Below, piece by piece: positions 1-8,535 of a stretch of DNA of 64,000 nt; the stretch's first letter is position 1, and every line of letters begins with the position of its first letter. The DNA is taken from the NCBI GenBank assembly GCA_001557505.1, contig LSAX01000003.1:2728001-2792000 (forward strand), read 5' to 3'. The stretch is from Reticulascus tulasneorum (Eukaryota > Ascomycota > Sordariomycetes > Glomerellales > Reticulascaceae). A program made the position numbers and the translations under genes. The notes under the pieces were generated by a model that was not told where the DNA came from, searched no databases, and was given only the letters and a program-made list of their open reading frames with translations.

Positions 1-172
1 CTATGATCAGTACGGTTCAAACAATCCCTACACCGATAATATGGACCAGCAACGCCCGACCGAGCTCCCCGGCCAACCCATAATCCGTGACAACCCGGCG
101 CGGCGGAACACACGCATCGAGAACCCGGCTCACTACCCTCAACAGACTGCCGGTATCTCGCAGAACTTCTAG
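1..172 (+). CDS. 3' end of a truncated gene, unknown protein
   Basis: From base 2 an open frame runs for 56 codons to TAG at 170-172. It encodes a hydrophilic tail rich in Asn, Gln, Pro and Tyr that ends in GISQNF. Low-complexity Q/N/P composition of this kind is common at the C-termini of fungal membrane and cytoskeletal proteins, but the family cannot be told from so short a piece. The upstream part lies outside the window. Coding status rests on the frame being open to the edge and on protein-like composition, so it could be fortuitous. Confidence 0.5.
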   Translation, partial: YDQYGSNNPYTDNMDQQRPTELPGQPIIRDNPARRNTRIENPAHYPQQTAGISQNF

Positions 173-1323
173 AAGAGCCGTTCTCCAGCGAGCTCCGCGT
201 GCATACCGTGGCTCTTGGGATTATTATGTTCCTCCAGATACCCCTACTCCCATCAGAGCGGTAGTTTTCGCACTTCGAACTCAGTGACCACCTTGTGGCG
301 TTATTGTCCTAGCATCTGGATCAATTGGGAACTCGGCAACCACTAGAAAGCTGGGGCGGATCCCTATTATCCGCACTTAATGTCGCCTTTCCTTCCGTAT
401 CACGCAACCGGCGCTTCAGGAGGGCATTGGCATCACTGCGTATAACGCACAAATCATTTTTCTCAGCAAATGAAAATCTTCTACATACACATTACGCGTA
501 TACACAACCGTCAAACAAACGGAGGCAGTGTTGCGATGTTACTATAGCCTTAATATGGTGTATATAATTGGGGACGGCGGGAACCTGAGGTTACCCGCCT
601 GGGACCTGGGTATCAAGTCTCAAGTTCCACGTGCTGAATACTCGTGCCACAGAGAGGAAGCGGCCTTCATGCCCGCCCTCTGGTGGTGTGTGGGAAGCCA
701 GGAGGATAGGGGGTAATCCATTGGCGGACTGCAGGAGCTTAGTGTACGGTCAGTGTTGCGCAGTTGTAGGATCCTTAAGAGATTCTGTAGGCCCAAAAGC
801 AAACCTTTGGTATATGAAACGTGTCAGTACAGCAGAGTGACAGGACTGTGTCGCCGTTCCTGTATTCCCAAGCACAAGCCGGGACTAGAGGTCGACGGGT
901 GAAAAAGCACAACGCATACATGTAGATTTGACTTTGGGAGGGGAATATATTGAATATACAGTCAAAAAATACTTGATGGATGTAATCCTAACCGTCGTGA
1001 AAGTACTTCTGTAACAGTTGGTCATGGAATATTTGAAGTTGAACTTGCTTTGCAGCATTTATTTGGCATATGCATGACAAGATAAAACCTAAAACATGTC
1101 TGTCCATGCTGAGAGACTAGAGGGAAGCAGACCGGGCATGAGGATGTGGGTCCGCCCACCTGCCCTTGATATGTACAAGATGCTTAATGCGGCCTACCAC
1201 TCTTTCAACACACACAGTCATCTCTACAATCGCACAGCTGCGAGGTGGAAAGGCCAGTGAAAAGGAGGCATGAAAACACACAAAAGGGCGTTTGTTTGCT
1301 CCCGATGGTGGTACGGAGTGCTA
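173..1323. other. Intergenic, no gene seen
   Basis: This stretch holds the 3' flank of the truncated gene and the 3' flank of the carboxylesterase. The short open frames in it look random in composition and show no recognisable domain. The part from about 900 to 1100 is AT-rich. Confidence 0.6.
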
Positions 1324-3375
1324 CTATAGCCTCGCCTCTTTGTCGAGGGCATGTCCCAGGCCCTGGCTGAGTTCCACGCGAGCCCACCAAAACTGGCACT
1401 GCTTCAGCTCCGTCTCGCCCAGCTGCCTGACCTGCGCCACCGTGCCACGGTTCCGGCGGCCCTTGCCCATGCGCTCGTCGTTGCCCCGGCCGAAGACGAG
1501 CAGTTTGCCGGCCTCGCTCTTGTCCGCCTTGGGATCGAGCGGCGAGATGAACCGCGGCCACTCGGCATCCGCGTCCGCCCTGTCGGCGTTGGGGTCGCCG
1601 GCCTTGGACGCGGCGAAGCGGGTGAAGAGCCCGTGCATCGCATCCGAGATGGCGAGCATCCCGGGCAGGGAGCCCAGGGCGTCGGTGTCGTGCGCGGCGG
1701 GGGCGGCCTCGTCGCAGTGGTTGGCTGCGTCGTAGGGGGCGGCGTGGGCGGCGTACTCGTAGACGTGGACGGGCTGGCCGGCGAGGGACATGTAGTGTGC
1801 TGTTTGGAGGACGGGGCAGATGTAGGCGTAGTGCGAGTAGGCTGCGTCGAGACGGCGCCACTGGCGACCGAAGCCTAGGGGATGAGGCGCCGAGTAGGGC
1901 GACAAGTGGTTCTTGACGGGGTCGGGATACAGCGCGGACATAGTGTCCAGGTCCGCGTCGCTGAAGCCCGGGATGAGCACTTTGAAGAAGTCGCGGAACT
2001 CCTTATCCGTCTCCGCGTCGACGGGGATGAAGACCGTGCCCTCATTGGTGTTGAAGCCCGTGATGATCGGGATGCGGGCGCCACGCTCTGCCTCCCACGA
2101 CAGCAGCGGCAGGTCGGGGATGAGGCCGCCGGGGCCGTCGATGGCGGGCTGGAAGGGCCAGCGCACGGAGGCCAGGTACTCGAGCCACAGGTCGGCTGCC
2201 GCGTTGGTGATGGTGTCGACGGGCAGGGCGCGCAGGGCGGAGAAGACGGCGTCCTCCGAGACGTGGGCGATGCCGGCCGCGATGAGGAACTCGCGGAACT
2301 GGATCTCGTGCCGCGGGTGGGAGGCGTTGAAGACGGCGCGGGCGGTGGCGGATCCGGATTCGAGGATGGCTTTCTGGAAGAGGGGCGTGGCGGGGGAGGA
2401 GAAGATGTGGTGGCCGATCTAGAGGCATGTTAGTACGAGATTGAGGTTGAGTGGTAGCTGTGGCGGGTATAGTCTCAAGATGAAAGACGTATGAGACAAG
2501 ACGAGAACTAGAGAGACTAAACCCACCGAATGCGCGCCAGCACTGATTCCCATGACCGTGATATCATCGCCATCACCCCCGAAGGCATCCACATTCCCTT
2601 TCACCCACTCCAGCGCCATCCGCTGGTCCCGGAGGCCCAGGTTCAACACCCCCTCCTTCCCGCTCAGTGCCGAGGGCAGGAACCCCAACGGCCCGACCCG
2701 GTAGTTGAAGCTGACGGCGATGATGGGCGCCTTCGAGTAGGCCACGAAGAAGGCCATATTGCGGTCCGAGCTCTTGCCCATGTTGAAGGCGCCGCCGTGC
2801 ACGTAGACCACGACGGGCAGCTTCTTGCCGGACGCGCCCGACGGCCGGTACACGTTGGCGCTGAGGCAGTCCTCGCTGGCCGGGAGCTCGAGGTCCGGCA
2901 CCGTGGTGGGACACAGCGGCCCGAAGGCCAGGGCGTTGAAGGTCCGCGCCGAGTCGGGCAGGGCCACCGGGTCGCGGAAGCGGTTCGCGCCGCCCGTGGA
3001 CTGCGCGTACGGCACGCCGCGGAACACGTCCAGCGCCTTGGGGAAGCGCCTGCTCCTCGCCAGCACGGCGCCCACGTACGTCCCCTGCCGCAGCCTCACC
3101 GTCGGCGGTCCGTCCGCCATGCTGCCCGTCGCGAGCGCCGGCTCCTGCGAGACGGCGGTGGCGGCGCTGTGCGGCGAAAGCGACGTGGTGGTCGACGCCC
3201 CGTGACCCCGGAAATCAGACGGCAGGGCGTGCGTCTCGGGCGCGAAGTGGCGGGTGGGCACGGGCGCCTGGTTGTGCTGGTAGAGCCACAGCAGCAGCAG
3301 GGCGACGCTGGCGATGCAGAGAGTTACGGCAGTGAAAAGGGCGCGCCGCGTGCGTTGCTGGGGTTGCGATGCCAT
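1324..3375 (-). CDS. Type-B carboxylesterase/lipase, membrane-anchored
   Basis: Two exons, 3375-2527 and 2418-1324, flank a 108-nt intron (2526-2419, GTGGGT...CTCTAG), giving 647 aa. This is the alpha/beta-hydrolase carboxylesterase type-B family, which hydrolyses carboxylic esters; the substrate is unknown. Residues about 12-33 form one hydrophobic segment after a basic start, which suggests a type II signal anchor with a lumenal or extracellular catalytic domain. The motif EDCLSANVYRP and the oxyanion-hole stretch VYVHGGAF are present. The nucleophile elbow reads GISAGA with Ser278; the family norm is GESAG, so the usual Glu is Ile here. The probable acid is Glu in GFNTNEGTVF and the probable His is in AAHDTDAL. 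The intron falls just after the nucleophile elbow. The GC-rich reverse strand carries long shadow frames, which are not genes. Confidence 0.93.
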
Positions 3376-4266
3376 GGGGGGTATTGTAAATTCTCGCGGG
3401 AGGGGGGCGGGTTTTACATGATGCGGCTTATGGGTGCGATTGGGGGGTCAACCCTGGATGTCCGGTTCTCGGTGCGGGGATTTGCCAGCATGCAGACCTC
3501 CGAGGGATTATGGAGGATGACGGGACGGATAGGATATTGGTGCCTTTGCTCGTTGTTGCGAAATATAGGACCACGCGGGTTCTCGCGCCTCGGCAGTTGT
3601 CGAAAGATACGGGGTTGCATGTACAGTGGCGTTGGAGGCTGAAAAGCGGTACAAATACTTTCTTCCTCAGCCAAATTGAAATACATGCAATCACTCAACT
3701 GGCTGAGACTTTGAAACTTTTGGATCAGAGTGAGATCGGTTCCTCCGACTCGCGTCGCTCAATCTTTTGTTTCTTGATGTTTCACTTGCCCGTAAAGAAC
3801 CTCATTCACTCAATTCGGGTTTGATGTCACATTTGATAAGTAAAGCCAGGTTCAATTTCCAGGTTTACTAAAAATGTCGATGACACCTAGGCCGCACCAA
3901 TGACTAACACGACGACATCCAAGGTCGTACAATACTCCTTGGCTAACAATGACAACCAAAACCCTCAAAGACTGAAATGCCCAAAGCCTTTTCCTTAACC
4001 TTCCCATACTCCCCACTGGAGGAAGACCTTGCAGAGAAGGTTTCCAATCTCAGTAAAACAAGAAATACAAATACACTTTCGGCCGTGATGATAATGCAGC
4101 AGAACCTAGACCACCACCTCCTGTTCAACTCCAAAGCTGGCTATTGGGTTCCTCCCAGAAGAAGCTATCTCCGAAATAGACTGCCGCTGCCTTGTCGGAG
4201 CAGTCAGACAAACGTACCTGAACGAGCTTGTTCCAGTTGGGAGCTTCACATTCAACAAGTTCCTGG
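3376..4266. other. Intergenic: carboxylesterase promoter and 3' flank of the next gene
   Basis: It lies between the start of the carboxylesterase and the stop of the repeat protein, both on the minus strand. Short frames on both strands lack recognisable composition or domains. No further feature was seen. Confidence 0.6.
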
Positions 4267-6498
4267 TCAGGATGCCTGTGAAGCCATGCCGGCGACAGCA
4301 GTCAGTTGCTTCTGTCTCTGCTTCTCTGCCCATTCGCGGCTCGCTTGCCTAGAGCGCTCAGCGGCCTGTTCGCGGGCTATCTTGGCGGCTAATTCTCTCT
4401 CGCGTTTCTCCCGCTCCCGCTCCCCTGTGTAGCTATTGTCGCGTTGGAAGATCTCCCTGCCCTTGAGCTTTTGTTGTTGTGCCTCCTCAGCTGAGAGGGT
4501 GCTGCGCTGTCCGCTGATACTACCAGTTGAAGTCGAGGTAGCACGGCTTTCCTGGACCGAAGGAATCTGAGCCGCTCCCCTGCCTCGTACATGAGATGCT
4601 TTGTTTGTTGCCGATGTTGCCAGCGCTTCGGATTGTGCTCCAAGAACCGACAACCGCTTGGCACCAACAGAACTGGCCCGTTTGGGCATGTTTTCATCGG
4701 ATACTATCCTACTCTGCCTTGCGCGGCTGGAAATCGTTTCGCGCGGGAAGTTGTTGGGAACAATGCTCGATCTGTTCGGACGAGCTTTAAACTCGCGGCG
4801 TTGTCTCTCCTCTTCATCCTGCTGCTTGAGCTTGGCCTCTCGCTCTTCTCTCTTTCGTCTCGAGATTGCCTCGCCTGGAAGCTCGAAATTTGGTCGCGTT
4901 GGCGCTCTTGTTGACTTGGTCCGCTGCGGAGTACTTGCGACAGGAGGCTTCTCCCCATTGATCTGCATCGAGAGACGCGCCTCACGTTGCTCCTTGAGGC
5001 GCCGAGCTACCGCTTCCCCAGGAAGCTCAAAGGTGGATTTCGTCGGCGCCTTGGTTGATTTTGCAGGAGGCTTTGGCGGAAGAAGACTCGCAGGACGCGT
5101 AACTGTGAACTTCTTTGGCGCCTCCTTCGTCAGCACCTTGTCCTCGGTGAACCGTGTTGCATCTCTGACACCGTCCTCTATACTGAAGATCATTGACGTC
5201 GATTTTCTTACCGACGGACGAGCAGCACCTGTAGGCTTGGCTCGCACTGTACTGGGTTGCGCCTTGCCGGCCGGTCTCCTTGTCGTCGATGCCGCTCTGT
5301 TAATGGTCGGCTTCCCGGTGGTTGGCAATTCCCCTGACGCCTTCTGCGCTCTTCGCTTCTCCGGCGACACCACACGTTGGATATGCGTGGCGGCATCCAA
5401 AGCCTCCAGCTCCTCTTCGAGCTTATCGAGGGCCTCCACAGAATCCTCGATCCTTGACACCGAAGCAGACGCAGGACGTGGGGGTGTGTGGGTGGCGAAA
5501 GACTTCATGACCTCAAAAACGGGACTTGGAGATATTCTCGAGTCTGATCGTCCAAGAGGAGTAGTAGGAGACGTCTCGGCATCTGGCTCAACAATCTTCA
5601 CCACTTCAGGAGCTTTGCATGCAGCAACATCAAGAGAGGCTACAGCCGCTGTTTGTGAAATAGCCATGTTGGGTTCCTCCGCTAAGATGCTTGGTTCGTT
5701 GTCAACTAAATCTTCATCACCGACCAGTGGTGTTGCTAAAAGGCGATAGACATTAGCCTCGCTCTCCTGACAAGACGTGACCCCGCCGGGGTAGTTCGTC
5801 TGCACCAGCAAGTTGCAGCCATAGTGAACCGTCCTGTCGCCCGACACGGCGTGTCCGGCGGCATTCGTCTTGTTACACCCGACCGAACCAACTGTGGCGG
5901 GAACAGAAAGTACCCATTCGTACTGACCTGCCTGGTGTTTCGCAATTGCGGCTTGAAATTGAGAGCTGGAGCTCAATCGATTGCAGTCGAGATCTGCTGA
6001 ACCAAGGTCTAGGAGAGCATAGTTGTTAGCGCGGGAAGGCATAGAAGGGGATGGATCGGGCGAACCTTGTCGGGTGGCTGAATACTGTTCCGGTTGATCT
6101 GAACCTTGAGAATTAACAGTAGCGAAGGATTGTGTCTCTTTAAGTTCTGCTTCCTCCTGGACAGCTTCAAGCGGTTCGAATGACTCCGTGTCAATTGATG
6201 AGCGTCCTCGACGGCCTCGTACGAGCGGCTTTGCAGGTTGGAAGTCGGAATGGTGCTTCTGCGGGCTGTCCTTGAGATGAAGCTTCTTAAGATCCGTAGC
6301 AAGGGAGTCGAGAGTAAAGGTGGGGGTGCTCGGAGGAAGTTGGCTGGTGTTAACGTCAACGTCTCCGAGAACGTCGAATATATGCTGGCTAGCAGTGTTG
6401 TCGTGATTGATAGAATGGTGGCCTGAACCGATGGAAGCAGTGTGGTCGTCGAAGACCTCGACCTGTTGCTGAGCCCTGGAATGCATTGTCCGAGCCAT
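4267..6498 (-). CDS. Disordered basic protein with FELPGEA / FKARP (TPX2-like) repeats
   Basis: One uninterrupted frame gives 743 aa, but bases 5927-5736 look like an in-frame 192-nt intron (donor GTCAGT, branch-like GCTAATG, acceptor TTTTAG). Splicing it gives 679 aa. The N-terminal half is low-complexity and acidic/Ser-rich. The C-terminal half has near-repeats beginning FELPGEA(V/I), each followed by a basic helix, then EFKARPNRSS. FKARP is the core signature of TPX2-family microtubule-binding segments (family knowledge). The C-terminus is a long charged helix (GEREREKRERELAAKI...), a likely coiled coil. I recall similar fungal proteins that are uncharacterised or labelled unhelpfully in databases. 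Microtubule or spindle association is my inference, helped a little by the neighbouring DAD2 and SGO1. Confidence 0.8.
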   Translation of the reverse strand: MARTMHSRAQQQVEVFDDHTASIGSGHHSINHDNTASQHIFDVLGDVDVNTSQLPPSTPTFTLDSLATDLKKLHLKDSPQKHHSDFQPAKPLVRGRRGRSSIDTESFEPLEAVQEEAELKETQSFATVNSQGSDQPEQYSATRQGSPDPSPSMPSRANNYALLDLGSADLDCNRLSSSSQFQAAIAKHQAGQYEWVLSVPATVGSVGCNKTNAAGHAVSGDRTVHYGCNLLVQTNYPGGVTSCQESEANVYRLLATPLVGDEDLVDNEPSILAEEPNMAISQTAAVASLDVAACKAPEVVKIVEPDAETSPTTPLGRSDSRISPSPVFEVMKSFATHTPPRPASASVSRIEDSVEALDKLEEELEALDAATHIQRVVSPEKRRAQKASGELPTTGKPTINRAASTTRRPAGKAQPSTVRAKPTGAARPSVRKSTSMIFSIEDGVRDATRFTEDKVLTKEAPKKFTVTRPASLLPPKPPAKSTKAPTKSTFELPGEAVARRLKEQREARLSMQINGEKPPVASTPQRTKSTRAPTRPNFELPGEAISRRKREEREAKLKQQDEEERQRREFKARPNRSSIVPNNFPRETISSRARQSRIVSDENMPKRASSVGAKRLSVLGAQSEALATSATNKASHVRGRGAAQIPSVQESRATSTSTGSISGQRSTLSAEEAQQQKLKGREIFQRDNSYTGEREREKRERELAAKIAREQAAERSRQASREWAEKQRQKQLTAVAGMASQAS
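5736..5927 (-). other. Probable in-frame intron (192 nt) inside the repeat-protein gene
   Basis: On the minus strand the sequence reads CAG|GTCAGTA at the 5' end and CCTTTTAG|CAACACC at the 3' end, with GCTAATG about 20 nt upstream of the acceptor. Donor and acceptor are both in phase 1 and the length is 64 codons without a stop, so splicing leaves the frame unchanged. The peptide it would encode is Cys/Gly-rich and compositionally unlike the rest of this protein, which supports removal. It is longer than most introns here. Confidence 0.65.
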
Positions 6499-6840
6499 AC
6501 CTCTAAGTAATCTCCGGGGTCAGGCCAGCGACCCAAAGAGAGGCAAACTCAAGGGATACGACGCCACAGTGAGACACCCCAGACGAAAGGTCAGGGGATG
6601 TGAAGCAGGTGTCAGTGCAATTTTACGGATAAAGACCGGGGAACGTGCGAGATGTGGCAGGGCGATTGGCTAGCGAATCGAATCCGGGCCTGTCTGATCT
6701 TTCGAAACAAGGTTGAATTGGCGACAAGCCGCGAGAGCTGATTACGGAGTGCAGCGTACAGTAAGGTATTGAAAATGGGGGGGATTTCCGTTGCAGGAAG
6801 ATCAATTATGCTCTGTACATGCTTTGGGTGTGGAGATGTA

Positions 6841-6844
<4 letters not shown>

Positions 6845-6872
<28 letters not shown>
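6845..6872. repeat. (CTGG)7 microsatellite
   Basis: Seven perfect CTGG units lie in the presumed 5' leader or promoter of the minus-strand repeat-protein gene. Confidence 0.95.
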
Positions 6873-7194
6873 GATGATGTTGATGGGAAAAAGAGATGGA
6901 TCAAGAGGAAATGGGCACACTGACAGCGGGAGTCAAGCGGATAGCTCCAGTTTTTATTCTGTATCTAGGTAAGGTAGTTGCCAGCTTCCCCTCGTGTTCT
7001 CTCTGTCGCTCTTTCTCACGCTCACTGTCTTTTTCTCCAATATGAGAGGCCCCTTCCCGTATTATTGTTACGGTGTCCGAGCAAACGGGTGCGAGAATGA
7101 CTAAGACACGCGAGTCGCGTCTCTCCCGTCTAAAATGCCCCGCAATTCGATAGGCTGAATCGCTCGCTCGGACACACAGAGGCACACACACTCT

Positions 7195-7210
7195 CACACA
7201 CACACACACA
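7195..7210. repeat. (CA)8 microsatellite in a CA-rich stretch
   Basis: Eight perfect CA units sit within a broader imperfect CA-rich stretch beginning near 7171. Confidence 0.9.
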
Positions 7211-7540
7211 TGCTAAATGCGGGTAGCAACTGTAGGCCGGGACTATCTTCAGCTTCTTCCTTAGGAAAGTGATTCCCAGATTGCAAACAGCAGGCCCATG
7301 GGTGTGCATGCCCAGGTTTCCAAAGAAGAGTTGGGTGAAGGAATCACCTGGTCCTTTCAAGGGAGATGCCATACTGGAGCGCAAGTAGGTGCCAACTGAG
7401 AGCGGCACTTCGCACCGCGTTTGTAGTGGATCGAAGTGGGAAACCCGTAGTCAACCAAAGACTGTGTTAGCAACTGCTACTATGCAGTCGTAAGCCTTAA
7501 CCAACGTCTAGGATACCTGCTTCTCATCTGGAGACGTGTT

Positions 7541-8106
7541 TCACGGTTCCCCTTCCACGGCACCTTCAGTTTGGGCTTGTAGCGCGGGTGCATGCTCCGT
7601 TGGTATTCGAACCAGCGTTTGCGGAAGTTGAAGAGTTTCTTCGGGAGCTGAATCTGTGTCGGCTTCGGATTCTTCTCTGGGTTTCGGCAGTTTTGCTAGG
7701 AGAAGAAAAGAGTCAGGCTTATGACACGAAACCAAAGGAGCGGTGCCACATACTGGATGCCATGTTGATGGCGCGCAGCACGTTATGCCAGTTGCCAATG
7801 ACGGTAGCAATCGCTGTTTCCAATCATGACTGTCAGTACCGCCTAGGATATCAAACACTCCCGGGACCTCTTGGGTAAACTTTGCGCACCTTCCGTTCCA
7901 TCAGACAGAGTCGCCAATTTCTGTTCCAATGCCTCCATCTGTGATGCGACCGCCGCACTCAGATCCCGCAGTTGTTTAAGGTTGTCCAGTTCCGCCTTCT
8001 TTTCTGCGATTCGCGCCACCAACGCTGGTGATTGACCTCCAGAAGTCGAGGCATTCTGGTTTCCAGGTTGGATTCGGGTGGACAGCGACCGGGTCGGAAA
8101 AGACAT
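7541..8106 (-). CDS. DAD2: DASH complex subunit DAD2
   Basis: Three exons, 8106-7890, 7813-7754 and 7695-7541, with introns of 76 and 58 nt, encode 143 aa. Dad2 is a subunit of the DASH/Dam1 ring that couples kinetochores to microtubule plus ends in fungi. The evidence is the core helix after SPALVARIAEKKAELDNL, the stretch SAAVASQMEALEQKLATL, and the family motif NWHNVLRAI, which appears only after splicing exon 1 to exon 2 (phase 1). The C-terminus is a Glu/Pro-rich tail, as often seen in filamentous fungi. I start at MSFPTRS because family members begin close to that point; an in-frame ATG at 8253 exists but would add an atypical Cys-rich leader. It is head to head with shugoshin. Confidence 0.93.
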
Positions 8107-8497
8107 CGCGCAGTTATATCGTGGAGAGAGCGTGTTTGTTCGGAAGTGAGGTCTCTGGACAATGCTGCAACGGAAAGTTGGATCACAATCGCTGCTCGCG
8201 CATGGTGGGGTGGATGACAGTGTTGCGCAAATCGCGATTGCACTGTCGCTCAATCAAGGGCGTGGGTATTAAATTTCGAAATCCACCCCGGCAACCAGGG
8301 CTAGCCTGCTGCAATGTTTACGCTAGACCCCCTTTGGACACATGTAAATAATGACATCTGGTAATTTTTCTCCTGCACGCCTTTCTCTGCCATTGTACAC
8401 CTGACGTCTATTGCTGCTTATTGAGCTTCGCGAGCCCTTCATTTTCTCGCTTCAGCACTCCAAACAGCCTCGTCTCTATTCTTCGACACTATGCACA
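8107..8497. promoter_or_regulatory. Bidirectional promoter region of DAD2 and SGO1
   Basis: Only 391 bp separate the two start codons, which face away from each other, so both promoters and 5' leaders must lie here. A CRE-like TGACGT occurs near 8401. Shared regulation is inferred from the geometry; no specific operator can be proven. Confidence 0.7.
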
Positions 8498-8535
8498 ATG
8501 GCTCGACTAAACGAACCTCCAGTCTCAACAGATAG
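8491..8535 (+). other. Possible uORF overlapping the SGO1 start codon
   Basis: An ATG seven bases upstream of the shugoshin ATG, in another frame, opens 14 codons ending in TAG at 8533-8535, past the true start. If it is in the mRNA, ribosomes starting there would miss the main start. Whether the transcript includes it is unknown. Confidence 0.45.

Larger units (their letters stand above)
6499..7540. other. Intergenic with CTGG and CA microsatellites
   Basis: It contains the promoter and 5' leader of the TPX2-like gene and the 3' flank of DAD2. There is a (CTGG)7 run and a CA-rich stretch. Small frames in it arise from these repeats. Confidence 0.6.

Noticed and set aside
1205..1861. 218-codon minus-strand frame
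   Set aside because: It is a frame-shifted shadow of the carboxylesterase, Arg/Pro-rich and without domain.
2530..3642. 370-codon plus-strand frame
   Set aside because: It is antisense to the carboxylesterase exon; GC-rich third positions leave the reverse strand open, and the translation is Arg/Gly/His-rich with no domain.
4601..5749. 382-codon plus-strand frame
   Set aside because: It lies antisense to the TPX2-like gene; the product is Ser/Leu-rich, typical of a shadow of a Glu/Arg-rich coding strand.
8107..8253. N-terminal extension of DAD2 from an upstream in-frame ATG
   Set aside because: The added residues are Cys-rich, unlike the family, and would extend into the shared promoter; MSFPTRS is the better start.
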